A stretch of DNA of 64,000 nt from Henckelia pumila (Eukaryota; Streptophyta; Magnoliopsida; Lamiales; Gesneriaceae). Positions 32,106 through 44,700 of this stretch are shown one piece after another; the first letter of the stretch is position 1; the number at the start of each line of letters is the position of its first letter. The notes under the pieces were generated by a model. The model was given only the letters and a program-made list of their open reading frames with translations. It searched no databases and was not told the DNA's origin. The stretch spans positions 87,004,151 through 87,068,150 of the forward strand of contig NC_133120.1 in NCBI RefSeq assembly GCF_033568475.1. Direction: 5' to 3'. A program made the position numbers and the translations under genes.

Positions 32106-32872
32106 AGTGGTTTCGGTCGGAGCTACTTGCATTGCTTCAGGCGTTGTTCCTATGTTGAACCAAGCTATAGATGCATGTGGAAAATATATAATATGGTCCA
32201 AGTACTTAATTTCCTTGTAATATGGTCATATAGTTAGACTTGGTTGCTTGATAGTTTGCAAATTAAATAAATTGCGACAAGGGGACATATATGCCTCGTG
32301 ATACACGTGTACAAGTGTGTTTATGTGCAATAATACAGTAATCAAGCTCTTTTTTTATTATAAATTTTTACATGGATTTCCAGCATTTACATTCTAATAT
32401 AATAAATAAAAAAAGTACATTAGGACCTTGTCGTGCATGCGAAGATCTGCTCAAGAAAATGTACTTTCTTTTTTTTAAAAAAACAATGATTTTTAAACAT
32501 ATTTGGTCCTCATCATGTGTGGTAGGAACTTTCTAGTGATCTTCTTCAGTATGTGTGCTAGTTTTATTGCAATTATTGAAAAAATTGGATCATATTTATT
32601 AACTGTCTCGTTATTTATACTCTACCTGTAAAGAATTAAGTTGAACGTATATAACATAAAATGAAATACGAATAATAATATATTATCTTTTATCTTGATT
32701 TGGAAGAAAGAATGATGGGAAATTACAATATTTTTTTATTTATAAAAAAGTCGTTTATATTAACGTGTGAGTTGTTAAAAAATTATCGAATAAGATAATT
32801 TGAGAAAATATCTTCGAATATGGCCAATCTCAATTCAAATTCAATATATTATATATATTTCAAATATAATGC
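32106..32872. other. 3' flank of GRP gene C
   Basis: Matches the 3' flank of the GRP-B relic through to the TTCAAATATAAT block. Poly(A)-like AATAAA occurs at about 32264-32270. No other gene. Confidence 0.6.
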
Positions 32873-33009
32873 TACGTTTGGTAGGTAGGATTAGGAGGGA
32901 TTTTGTTTCTATTTTTAATCCTCGTGATAACCTCAGGGCCTCAGGCCCGTGATAGGGGTACTATTCATTATTCAAGCTTGAAAAAAATGGGAATTAAATC
33001 TCTGGCCAG

Positions 33010-33805
33010 TAAGTTGGCTTCCATTGGTAGTTACGTGGGTTCAGTCTTCATTTAGGGCTTGGTGGCAGGATTTAGAGACTAATCATTCCAAATTTGATAT
33101 TGAGAAAGCAACATTGTTCTGTGATCAATTTTGAATAATTGTAACGATGTGATTTGGAATGGAAAGCAGAACTCGTCGATAAATATTTTTTATTCAGCCA
33201 TGGAAACTTATTCCTTATGGTTCCAAGCCAACCAGAAGAAAATTTTCAACAGTCCACCAAGAACCCAGCAGAGCAATAGTAAATGGAATAAGCCGCCGAT
33301 GCAGTTTCTCAAATGCAATGTCGATGCAGCCATTTTCAACTCTCCTCCTCGGATGGGATTCAGGTGTATTATTAGGGATAGCATGGGAGAGGCTATTGCT
33401 GCTGTGCATTGATGTTTTCCAGGTGTGTTCGACCCCAGAACAGCAGAAGCGCTGAGTATCCGGGAAGCACTTACTTGGTTCAAAGATCTTTCTTATTCGG
33501 ATATAGTGCTGGAATCAGATGCTCTTACATTGATTGAAGCGTTGAAGAATCGGAGTCCGGATGATTTCTATGTGGGTTTGATTATTGAAGATGCTAGATT
33601 CCTAGCTTTGGAATTGAACTCTTGTTCTTTTGCTTTTGTTCGTAGATCAGCGAATCAGGCGGCTCATAGTCTAGCCAGAGCAGCTGGTTCTTTGTCTGGT
33701 CGGAAAGGTCGAGTTATTCCTTCGCCTTCTCTTGTTTCTGTTGTGGTTGTTCCGGATCTTTAATATCAATCTTCTTTATTGTCAAAAAACCAAAAAAAAA
33801 AAAAA
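33010..33805 (+). mobile_element. 5'-truncated LINE with poly(A) and TSD
   Basis: Flanked by a 14 bp repeat, AAATCTCTGGCCAG (32996-33009) and AAATCTTTGGCCAG (33806-33819). It ends in a run of A from about 33791. It contains only the RNase H end of the LINE. Poly(A) plus a 14 bp TSD is the signature of target-primed reverse transcription. Confidence 0.85.
33131..33763 (+). pseudogene. LINE RNase H domain with one in-frame stop
   Basis: One frame from 33131 to 33763 is interrupted only by TGA ending at 33412. Before the stop: FLKCNVDAA with the first catalytic Asp, then GFRCIIRDSMGEAI. After it: FDPRTAEALSIREAL with the catalytic Glu, LESDAL with the second Asp, and VRRSANQAAHSLARA. This is the RVT_3 type of RNase H found at the C-terminus of plant LINEs and in stand-alone host genes. 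The poly(A) and TSD around it favour a LINE copy over a host gene. Confidence 0.82.
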
Positions 33806-34007
33806 AAATCTTTGGCCAGATCCAAGTATTGTAGTCCACGTTTGAACAATAATCTTGATAACGGGGGTATTTTACGTAACTACCCTTCACCCTGAATAGC
33901 GTAATGACAGAATTTGTCCCTGGAAGAACACTTCCTCCGCTGCGCACATCTCCGATTCTTTGTACAAAGAGCAGAAGAGAAATCTTCTTGATTTTCACTT
34001 GCTCTTA

Positions 34008-34837
34008 GAGCACCTGCATTGCTATGTTAATAAGGCGTTATTAACACCTAATGTGTGTTCAAAGTAATGTGGGTGTGCATTAATAAGGCGTTATTAACAC
34101 CTACCCTGGCCACGTGGATGAATGCGTTCAGGACAATGAACGCGTTCATCCATATTTTTAAATATTTTTTTTTGGTTGTGTTTACTCCACGTCGTATGCA
34201 CACCTTTTACTTCTTTCTTCTTTTTTTTAATATTTTTTTGTTTTGGAAGTGGTAATACCATTTCTTTTTTTTTTTTAGTTTTTTTTATATTTTTTATTTA
34301 AATCCGAATTAATTTTTTAAAAAATCCAAATATTTAATAAAAATAAAAATAAAAATATTATTTTTTAAAATTAATAAAATTATTTGGTTAAAAAGTAAGA
34401 TTATTTTTTTAAAAAAATAATAATAATTTAAATATTTGAAAACATATAAAATAATTTTAATATGATTGAGTGATTAATAGGACACAAAAATAATGAGTGT
34501 TAGTGTTAATGTTAAAAAGAACGTAGGTGAGAGATACAATATTAAATAATTTTATTATTATTATTTTTAAATTTAATATAATTAAAACTAAAAAATATTA
34601 TTATTATTTTTAAAAATAAATATATTTTAAATATTTGAAAATCTATATAAACTTTATTTATTTAAAATAAAATAATTTTATATTATTGAGTGGAATGTGG
34701 GAGCCATTAATAATGAGTATTAATGTTAATAGGAATGTGGATGAAAAGATGTATGTGTTATTAACAGTGTGACCCACAATTTTTGATGATGTAGAAAGTG
34801 TTATTGTGTTAATAACAAAATAGCATTGTAGATGCTC
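34008..34837. mobile_element. PIF/Harbinger-like non-autonomous element
   Basis: An 830 bp AT-rich element bounded by TTA (34005-34007 and 34838-34840). The ends are inverted repeats: GAGCACCTGCATTGCTATG on the left and CATTGTAGATGCTC on the right. TGTTAATAA / TTAATAACA words lie near both ends. The 3 bp TTA TSD is diagnostic of PIF/Harbinger. No transposase is encoded. The frame at 34055-34255 has no similarity I know. Confidence 0.75.
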
Positions 34838-35225
34838 TTAGTGGAGCATTACTCGTGCTTTTTTCCTCGTCATCTTTCTCTTTTCTTGAGTTGTGAATCA
34901 TTGGGAGATCATACAGAGACAGGGCTTCTTCCTCCTCTTCTTCTTGTCGTAAATTAACAATTTCCTTCGTACAATTCTCCATCTCCGCTCAACAAAGAAA
35001 GAACCTCACCTCACATCACCTCTAATTTATAGTCAGAATTCAAGAAAAAAATAGAGAGACAAGTGGAACACAAAGATGAGAAAAAAAAGAAACTAATATC
35101 AGATTTGAGAATTGAGAGAGACGATAGAAGATTGAGCAAGTGAAAATAAGTGCAGGCGACCGAAAAATTTTGTGCATTTCCTTTTTGCGAGTAAAGGGGA
35201 AGATAAGTATTCAAATTAGTTTTTA

Positions 35226-36208
35226 CGAGTGTCTCCAACCATTCTTCATTTTGGAGGATTGTACTCCATTTGCATCCTTCATACTTCATTTGCATTCTTC
35301 ATTTTGGAGGATGCTACAGTGATCTTCCAAATATGGTGGATCATTGTTCATATGGAATATGGTTTTGGAGGATGTCATATTTACGAAAATGTCATATTCC
35401 AAAATTATTATTTAGATCTTTTAAATTACGAATTTATTTTTTGATCCTTGTTTCAAATTATTGTATATTATTTTCAGTTTTTATATTAAATATTGGTGGG
35501 TTAATTGGTCCAATTTTTATTAATTTGAGTGTTCTTCCATTTTTAATTTGATCCATTTTATTTTTAATTTTTTTTAATTAATTTTTGTGTTTCACTTTTT
35601 TAGTTTAGTTAAAATTTATTTGAATTTTTTTTATTTTTTAATAAATTAATTGTAATTTTATTATTTTTAAATAACATTAAATGGAAATAATGAACAAAGT
35701 TATTAGAAAAACACAAAAAAAATTAGTACAAACATTTTATTCAAAACACGATTTACTACAAATATTTTGTCGACTTAATATAACTTAGTATTTCTAATTG
35801 CCAATTGGTGTATTTTTTTAAACTTTTATGTGTCGTTTATGTTTATGTTAATTTATATTTTGTCTGTATGATTAATGTTTATATTGTGTGCAATGCAATT
35901 GTTTTGATGTGTTTGCAATTTAATTACCAAATAAATATATATTTTTTTTTAAAAAAAAGAGTCGAGTAATTATTAATATATTGCACGATTTTTATTTTAA
36001 TCTTATAGAATTAATACAGTTGAAAAAATATATTATGTAATTATTTTATTATATATATATATATGTTGTAAAAGACAAAAATAGAAAATGGAGTATTTGG
36101 TAATATTTAGAGGATATGGATTAAAGAAGTTTTTTGAAAATAGAGATTACAGATCTCTATTTTAGAGGATAGATGATGAAATTTAAAGGATATGAGTTGG
36201 AGATGACC
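35226..36208. mobile_element. MITE-like element with GTxxTCTCCAAC ends
   Basis: The left end GTGTCTCCAACCATTCTTC and the right end GAGTTGGAGATGAC are inverted. Both sub-ends repeat the word GGAGGAT / GAGGATA. The TSD is not clear (CGA versus CTA). The interior is AT-rich and noncoding. It resembles PIF/Harbinger MITEs in its end sequence, but the call is tentative. Confidence 0.5.
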
Positions 36209-36760
36209 TAAGTAAATAATGTTTGCTCAAATGGTAAATACGATATATTGAAATATTACTCCCTCTTTTATGTGGATTAATATCACACGTATCAAACACG
36301 GACACCTTATTAACATAGTATTAAATATCCTTATCTGATACATTATTTGCCCTTTCATTATCTTAACATTATTAATCTCATCATGCATACCAAGCGAAAC
36401 ATAAGTATTTGATTCAGTATAGATATGTTTGCAAAATTTATGAATTTGCACGACAGTAACCAATTATATATCCAATAGTCGGGTTGGTATATGTTTTCTA
36501 AATAAAAATGTCGATTGTATTACTTTTTTTCCTCAATTTTTATTTGTATAAATTTCGCTGTGAATGTATTGAAATACTTTATAGAATATCATTTTTCAAT
36601 TGAAAATTTGACAAAGATTAGATATATCTAGAGGTATAAGGTGAATATTGATGAGATTCTACTTCAACAATAATTATTTATCAATATATATGATGTTCAT
36701 TTATTTTTTTAGTGAACTCTACATTTATTATTAAATATCACCAACTATATTCATATTTAC

Positions 36761-36904
36761 AATACTGTCTTAAGATTAGCATAAAATTTGTCAAATATTA
36801 GAGTCAACCGAGTTGGGATAATTCACCTTTAGAATACTGTCTTAAGATTAGCATGAAAATTTTCGAATATTAGAGTCAATCGAGTTGGGATAATTGAATA
36901 ATAC
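36761..36904. repeat. 72 bp tandem duplication
   Basis: Two imperfect copies (36761-36832 and 36833-36904), each with AATACTGTCTTAAGATTAGC and GAGTTGGGATAATT. It lies right at the end of the unit C homology. Confidence 0.85.
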
Positions 36905-38480
36905 GTTTAATTTGGAAAAGAGAACTAAAATCCGGTGTATAACAATGTGTTTTTTATATAGAAAAATTGAGATTTGGAATTGGATTCTCCATGGATGAAA
37001 TTCAATTTTGACAAAAAAATTAAATATAATCGTACTTGGAAATTGATAATATAAATTTTGAATAAATTGTATTTTGTAAATTTTTTAAAGAAAACTTGAA
37101 ATTATGAGTAATTAATATATATTTAATAAATTATTATTATTTTAAAATCTCTAATATCATGAAACCAATGAAATCGGACAAATTTTATAAAAAAGTTCTT
37201 TTAGGGGGTGTATTCAATCCGAAGAATTATTGACTTTTATGGATTTTAGAAGTTTAGAGGTATTCAATCATGACTTTTATATATTCTATAGAAGTCTAGT
37301 GGTATTCAAAATAGACTTTTATAGAGTTTTAAAAGTCAAGTGGTATTCAACCTGAACTTTTAAAAACTCTATAAAAGTCTAGTGTTATTCAAAATGTCAA
37401 TTAACTTTTAATAACTCCATGAAAATCATGGACATACAAACATTAATGCTTAAGGTACAACTATATTTTGTAAAAAAAAGTCTTTGGTATAACCCAAAGA
37501 TTTGGATGGATTTCTAAAATAATAAAACTCATAATTTCCTTTTCTTTCTCACATTTCTTCACTCCTCACTATCTCACTCCTTTCCATCTCACTCTCTCTC
37601 ATATTCAAAATGAATCTCATCTCTATCTCACTCTCTCCCATATTCAAAATGAATTATATATTTGTTCTTTTTTCTAAAATAAAAATAAAAAATATTATTT
37701 AAATATTTAAAATTTTCAAAATATTTTGTGTTTTTTAAATTATGATTTATACCAATAATAATAATATTTAATGATAATAATATATGATTCAAAAAATTAT
37801 AATATGATTTAATTTAAATATTTGATTAGTTGATAACATACACGATAAAAAATAAAAATTGATAAATAATTTTTTATGATATAATTGATAAAATAATTTA
37901 TAATTTATCATATGTTTTTTTTAAAAAAAAATAACTTTACACAATCGCAATTTTTTTAGTTTATAATTTTGTTACGTTAATATATATATATATATACATT
38001 TAAAATAAATGAAATCCATTTTCATCAATAAATTAAAAAAATATTTCAAATAAATTTATTATTTATGTCAAATAATTATTATTTCAAAGGAAAAAAAAAG
38101 AAAAATAATAAGATATATTAAAGACATAAATTCATGTAATTGTATGAAAAGTTTACAAATCTCTATAAAAGTCCTTCAAAAGTTTACAAAAAATCTATGC
38201 AAATCTGTTTGTAAATCCGTGAAATTCTATAAAAGTTAATAAAAATCCATCAACTCCACAAAAATTTATCATTTTAAAAAGTCACTGAAAGTCATTAAAA
38301 CTCTCCCCTTAGTTAAATCAAATCTTTATAAAATCCAATCAAATATAATCTCATCCTAAAATTTCAATTTGCTAAACACTAGAATAATAAATTCGAATCT
38401 AAGTGCAACCAAATCCCTTGTACCAAAACACAGTGTCGACTCGAGAATGTTCGGGTTCGAAAAGTGAAAACCATGTATAT
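36905..38480. other. AT-rich spacer upstream of SEC
   Basis: No gene. Between about 37203 and 38345 it looks like a decayed non-autonomous transposon. On the left there are repeats of TGGTATTCAA and ACTTTTATAGA (37220-37400). On the right, inverted-type words such as TCTATAAAAGTCCTTCA and CATTAAAACTCTCCCC appear (38160-38310). I could not fix terminal repeats or a TSD. Confidence 0.45.
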
Positions 38481-38690
38481 CTAGGGGTGAAAGTGCATTT
38501 TGTGCGAATCTTGTTCTGTTCTTTGCCCATTTTCCTTTTCCTTTTCTTATTCTATTCTTTTCTACTTTCCTTTTAATATTCTTTTTAACTTTTGTCTTTA
38601 TTCAATTTTCTCTAGAAAAAACCCTTCGCAAGGATTTTTCCTTCTCAATTTCCCCTTCTCCGCTGGGATTTCGAGCTCTTCCGCCGTTTT

Positions 38691-38717
38691 ATGAGATTAA
38701 TTACGGGGCGGAGGTAG
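38691..38717 (+). promoter_or_regulatory. uORF in the SEC leader
   Basis: ATG at 38691 opens an 8-codon frame (MRLITGRR) ending TAG at 38715-38717, 21 bp before the SEC start. The leader is pyrimidine-rich with no obvious intron. Whether the transcript starts upstream of this ATG is inferred from the long pyrimidine tract at 38510-38670. A uORF so close to the main start could lower translation. Confidence 0.5.
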
Positions 38718-38738
38718 TAGTTGTTTAGATCACGAGAC

Positions 38739-41700
38739 ATGCTCTCGTTGCAGAGCGATCCGCGGCAGTACAGCCTGAGTCTGCTACAGGTACAACGGCA
38801 GCAGCAACAGCCGCAGGTGGTGTCTAGGGCTCCTTACAATGTCGCCGCCGATCATCACAGAGACGATCCATCTCTGTCTTTTCCCTCCGGGGTTAACGTC
38901 AAGCAGGAGCTTTCGAGCGAAGGTTCGATTTTATTCAGTTTTGTGATTTTGGTATTACGTTTTGATTCATCTTGTTTTTAAAATTTTTTTCACTAGGTGT
39001 GCGAGAAGAATTATGGTTTTTAGTGTTTATTGCGTATTTTTTGGGTTAATTTGTGGAATTAGGAATCTTATAGAGAAATTAAAAATTTCTCCTTTTCAAA
39101 TAGTTGTTAACTGAATTCAGGGAAAATATAAAACTTACAAAGTTGTGGGCTGTTTGGTAGTCTAACCTAATATTGGGTTTTGAATGATCGGTATGCTTGA
39201 ACCATTTTTTTTTAACACGAGGAACAAGCATTTTATGTCATAAGCCTTATTAATACCGGGAGCTATTCAAATCCAAAAAATGATGTAAGCCCCCTAAAGC
39301 GTAAGCTTTTTCTTACTTCTTTATGATTCTGCTGTTATTCAATCCAATGTGTCTTCTATCTCAAGTTGTTCATTGATACAATTATGTTGTCTTTGTGAAT
39401 TAGCTTTAGTCATGGGATGCCTTATTTTCAATCCAATTGCCAAAAAATTTAAGTTGGAAGAATGCACGTCAACTATTTAATCATATGCTATTACGCTACT
39501 TGTCGTTGTTAGGGGCAATGTAACGACTACGATAAAGTGGATTTACAGCTTTTTGTTATGTTAATCTTATCATTGGATAAGTATTTACTGCATTACTGAA
39601 GTTCAGTATCTGTATTCAACCTTTAGCACATGATTTCCATTGCAACAATGATATTGCCTAATTGCCTGGTCTTTTATGGTTGAGATTCTCTCTTAAAATA
39701 TATGCTTAATAAATGCAACAATTTTCTTACGAGCACCATAAGCAAAAATGCCCTTCCGTAAACAAATATGAATATGCCAGGTTTTGACTTTTGAGGATCT
39801 TCTTTTTCAATATTTAAGAGGTTCCCGTGATTATTTGAATCTAGCATATCTCAGTAAATGTCAGGCCATGAAAGCATAAATATGAACTGTGATGAGAATG
39901 TGTAGCTTTTAATAGTTTCTATGATAGAAGCCGAACCACAAAGACATATGAACCAATAAACTTCGCTGATTCAATTTATAGTTAGTCTGGAGTACAATTA
40001 TATTTCTGAAATCTTACTGTGTTTGTTCTCTTATTTCTCATTATTCAGTTGACGCGGACATGCTCTTGAACCTTGCTCATCAGAATTACAAAGCAGGAAA
40101 TTATAAGCAGGCGTTAGAACATAGCAAGGCTGTGTATGATAGAAATCCGCGTCGCACTGATAATCTTCTTCTGTTGGGTGCTGTTTATTATCAGGTTACT
40201 GATTCACTACATTTTTTATGTCACGTGTTATTATTGGGTAACTAAAGTTGAACTAGCATTTTCAGCAAAACATCATCTCAAGCTGGAATTTGTACTGATT
40301 GTTTTACAGTTACACGACTTCGATCTGTGCATTGCGAAGAATGAAGAAGCTCTTAGAATTGATCCACATTTTGCCGAGTGCTATGGGAATATGGCAAATG
40401 CTTTGAAAGTATGTTTTTGTGATGTTTTTGTTTTTCCTGCCTCAGAACTCTTTCTAGTTTGATGGTGAAGACTTGAAATAGCTGATTTCTGTTATTAATA
40501 CTTTTCTGGCAGGAGAAAGGCAATATTGATCTCGCTATTCGCTATTACTTGATTGCGATTGAGGTATGTCTGTCACTTTGATATTTACCGTACTAAACTA
40601 TCAAGCAATGAGAGAAGCAGAAGATTGGGGAAGGAGAAGAAAGATTGGCTATTGGCTAATTTAGGGCTTTTTTATGCCCAATAAATTTTAATCTATTTAT
40701 TAGATAGTCCTCGGAAATTTCTAATTTTCCAATTGAACCCTTAAAACTTTAATTTTTTGCGATTTAGCTCAAACGTACCCAGCCCGTACCCAACCTGTAC
40801 CCAACTGGTCAAACTTAAAAAAGTCAACGACACGGGATTTGCCGTATCCGATACGCGTATTCGCGTGTTGTACCCGTACCCGATACTCCTAAAATTTTTT
40901 TTAGGAGTACCCATGCTACATGACTGCATTCTACGTAGTGTAATATAAAACTTTTCTGTCTGTTTATGATGTAAATTTTTTACGCAGCTTCGACCTAATT
41001 TTGCTGATGCATGGTCTAACTTAGCCAGTGCTTACATGAGAAAAGGAAGGTTGAATGAAGCTGCCCAATGCTGTCGCCAATCACTTGCTCTGAATCCTCT
41101 GTTGGTAGGTTTCTATTTTTTAATCATGCTATCACTCTTATCAACCGTGTTAGTAAACTCACATTTGTGTCAACGGACAACTTATTAGGTTGATGCTCAT
41201 AGTAACCTTGGAAATCTGATGAAAGCTCAAGGACTAGTGCAAGAGGTAATGAAGCAGATGCCTCCATCTTCCAGCTATTCAATAATTACTCGCTTGGTCT
41301 TCTTCTTCTTCTTTGGGTGCGGGTGTAGGGAATTTGGGTATATGTGGGACAATAATTACATCTTATGCCGGCTTGCTGGTTGTGTACTTAGCTTCGTAGT
41401 TATTTTACTCCTTGGTTTATGGCTTTCGGCATTAATATCTATTTGAATTTTCAAACCTGTTATTTGATAGACACTGTCAATCATCTCGGTGACATTTCTC
41501 ACCTATTTTGCAATTTTCATTGACCAAATTTAGTGCAATAGCAAGCGCTTTGTGATCGCAGTCCTCATTGTCCTCATTAATTATTTCCTAATTGAAGGTT
41601 ATAATCGGTCCTTTTCTTCTCAGGCCTCTAAGTGTTATATGGAAGCACTCCACATACAGCCAACTTTTGCTATTGCGTGGTCTAATCTTGCTGCTCTTTG

Positions 41701-44700
41701 TATGGAGGCGGGTGATCTTAACAGGGCCCTACACTACTACAAGGTATTTGACTAATCTTTGTTATTCTTTTAAGAATGTAAAGGTCTTGTGAGGCGGATG
41801 TTGACTAATTCATGTATGGTGTTATATTTTGTTTGAATTGGATGCTTTTTGATCTCGTGCTTACTGCTTACTGTGTATTGTTCTATTTTCAGGAAGCTGT
41901 GAAGTTGAAGCCTGACTTCTCAGATGCCTACTTGAATTTGGGAAATGTTTACAAGGTAAACTCTAACATATTTTGGTTGTAAGGTTGGGTAGCTGTAAAT
42001 GCAAGGGCAAGATATCAGGGAAAGACCAGTCTTCTTTACATTTTCCAGGCCTTGAGAATGCCTCAAGAGTCTATTGTATGTTATCAACGAGCTCTGCAGT
42101 CACGACCAGACAGTGCAATGGCTTTTGGTGAGTTCTTTTTACACCTTGATATCTCCAGTCTTGTTGTTGTTGATCTCCATTTGATTCACCCTTTTGGAAA
42201 CTCTAGTTCTGAAATACCGATTGTGATATTATTCATTGCGTATATCATTGATCTCCTCAGCAGCTTGGGATAACACTCAACGCATCACCATTAAGCCAAA
42301 AAAAAGTGCAGCCCTGGGGTTCAAAATGTTAGTTTGGGGTTGGGGTTGAAAAATGTTAGTTTGGGTGTAAAGTTGCAAAAAGAGAGAATGTTTGTTGGTT
42401 GAAACTACTTGACAATAATCAAGTTACTTAGCTTTGTTTGCTATTTTTTAAGAGTTCTTGCTCAATTTGCTAAAATTAATGCAGAACCTCAAGTGCTACA
42501 GTGTTTCTTGCTCAATTTGCTACAATTATCCATTTTAACTGTGGGAAATTCATAGTTATTTAGGGCGCAAGGCGCACAAAAGCGCTAGCGTGCTCTGGAG
42601 CCTGAGGCGCAAGGCGCAAGGCGAAGCGCACGCTTTATCGAAGTAAAGCGTATTAGCCATAAATTTTATAATTCCTCATTTATAAAGTGATGTATGCTAT
42701 AATTTTACATAAATTAGATATAATTCGCAAAAATATCAAACAATAGAAATAAAACATTAAGTAATATATAACCTGGCTTAAATCATAAGTGCATGACTAA
42801 AGAAAAACTTGAATAGTACAAACTTCAATCATCTAAAACGCAATAGGAAGTCATAAGTGCATAGCATAAGTATAATAAGGTTGCATAATTCCATGCCGGA
42901 TCTTTTCGAATGTTTGCTGTTTCAAAATTCGGCATTTTTCGGCAAGAATAAGCTTTAGAAGAGATAAAAGGTGAAGGAGAATGTTAATGACATGATATGA
43001 ATTGAAAAACTGGAAGCAGTAACCAAGAGGAATAGGAAAAACGAAAAAGAGAAAGGCTGCTGGCTGCCTTCTAAGGTTACCTGATTTTAATCAATAGAAA
43101 TCAGAAAACAAAAGTTGTTTTGGGCAGTCTTCTTTCCTTTCTAATATTCAGAAAATTGTGAAACTATAATTGAAAGCAGAAAGATTGAGGGAGATGTAGA
43201 GACTATTGCGCCGTTAACATGCATGGAGGCTTTTTTATTATTAAATAAAAGTGGGCTTTAGTTATTGGGCTTAAAACTTGGTTGGACTAGGGTTTTTTTC
43301 TAATTAAAAATCTAAATTGCGTGCAGCAGGAGTGAAGCGCTCGCTTGTGCGCTTCTCTCCTGCTGTGCGACTCTGCACAGGCGCGCGCCTAAGGCGCGCC
43401 TGTTGCAATACATGCGCCTGGGTCAGTACCCAGGCGCAATGGGTGCGCCTGGCTGCGCCTGTCGCCTAGGCGCAGCCAGGCGAGCGCTTTTAATAACTAT
43501 GGGGAAATTAATTCAGAGGATATCTTACTAGTATTTTGCTTTCGTATCGAGTTTGGATTGATAGTGAGTAGTGTTTCATGTCTGGTAAAGATTATTTTGA
43601 AGTTGTAGACTTTAGAGCTAAATTAATTTAGCTGGAAAATGCAGCCATATATTAATGTTTAGATATCATCTGATTGCAATCTGACATTCTGTTTATTTAT
43701 CTAAGTTTGAACTTTCAATTCATTTGTCACTACTCTTAGATTTTTGTACTTCATGTTATTGCCTAAAGTTGGAGTTTTTTACAATGATGCATTCCAATCC
43801 ATGCAGGCAACCTGGCAAGTGTGTACTATGAGGAAAGCAACCTTGATATGGCAATACTCAACTACAGACGAGCTATTGCTTGTGATCCTGGATTCCTGGA
43901 GGCCTACAATAACTTGGTTGCTGTTATATAGTGTTGATTTAGGCTTTTGTTTTGTAAATTTGTACTTGTTGCATTTTGGTGATGTTATGTTTTTTGTTTT
44001 TTTTAACTGCTAGGGCAATGCATTGAAAGATTCTGGAAGAGTGGAGGAGGCAATTCAATGTTACCGCGTATATTATCTTTCACCAGTATTGAATTGGTTG
44101 TGGTTTCATTGTTTTATTTTTTTGCTGCTTTTTGATTCAAGTTCTGTTTGTTTTTGAAGCAATGCCTATCTCTTCAACCAAGTCATCCTCAAGCTCTCAC
44201 CAATCTTGGAAATATTTATATGGAGTGGTATGTTCATTATCAATGTGCTCCACTTGTGAGTTGTGTGTATGGTTCTTATTTCTGATTGCTTTCGCCGTTA
44301 ATTGTATTTTTTTATAATTTCAATTTTTACGAATTTCGTCTGCTATTTCTTTTAAGGAATATGATGAGTGCTGCAGCTCAATGCTACAAGGCAACACTAT
44401 CCGTCACGACAGGACTTTCTGCCCCTTTCAATAATTTGGCTATAATATACAAACAACAGGTGCATTGCTGGTTCTTTTCCTGCAAAAAAGGTCTCAAGAG
44501 CTTAAATTAGTTTATGTAATTAAAGTGATTGTTTTCATCTCTAGAAATAGTAAGGTTGTGCCAATCGAAGTGTTATGTGTGGGTGACCGGTGTCATAACT
44601 TTGATATTATGCATGCAATAAGATGTTCCCACCAACTCTTCTCGGCTTAATATAATAAATACCATTTCAGAGAGCAAATTCATGGGTAGACAAGTTACAA

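Larger units (their letters stand above)
32873..36412. mobile_element. Compound insertion absent from unit B
   Basis: In B, TTCAAATATAAT joins directly to TCAGTATAG (26680-26690). In C the two halves are about 3.5 kb apart. The block holds a truncated LINE (33010-33805), a PIF/Harbinger-like MITE (34008-34837) and another MITE-like element (about 35226-36208). Alternatively, B lost the block by precise deletion, which is less likely. Confidence 0.65.
28877..36760. repeat. GRP segmental duplication, unit C
   Basis: Starts with the same MULE relic edge as unit B and is alignable to about 36760 (the CACCAACTATATTCA block; 27370 in B). It contains the second intact GRP gene. It also has a compound insertion of about 3.5 kb (32873-36412) that B lacks. 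Beyond 36760 the sequence is unique. Confidence 0.8.
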
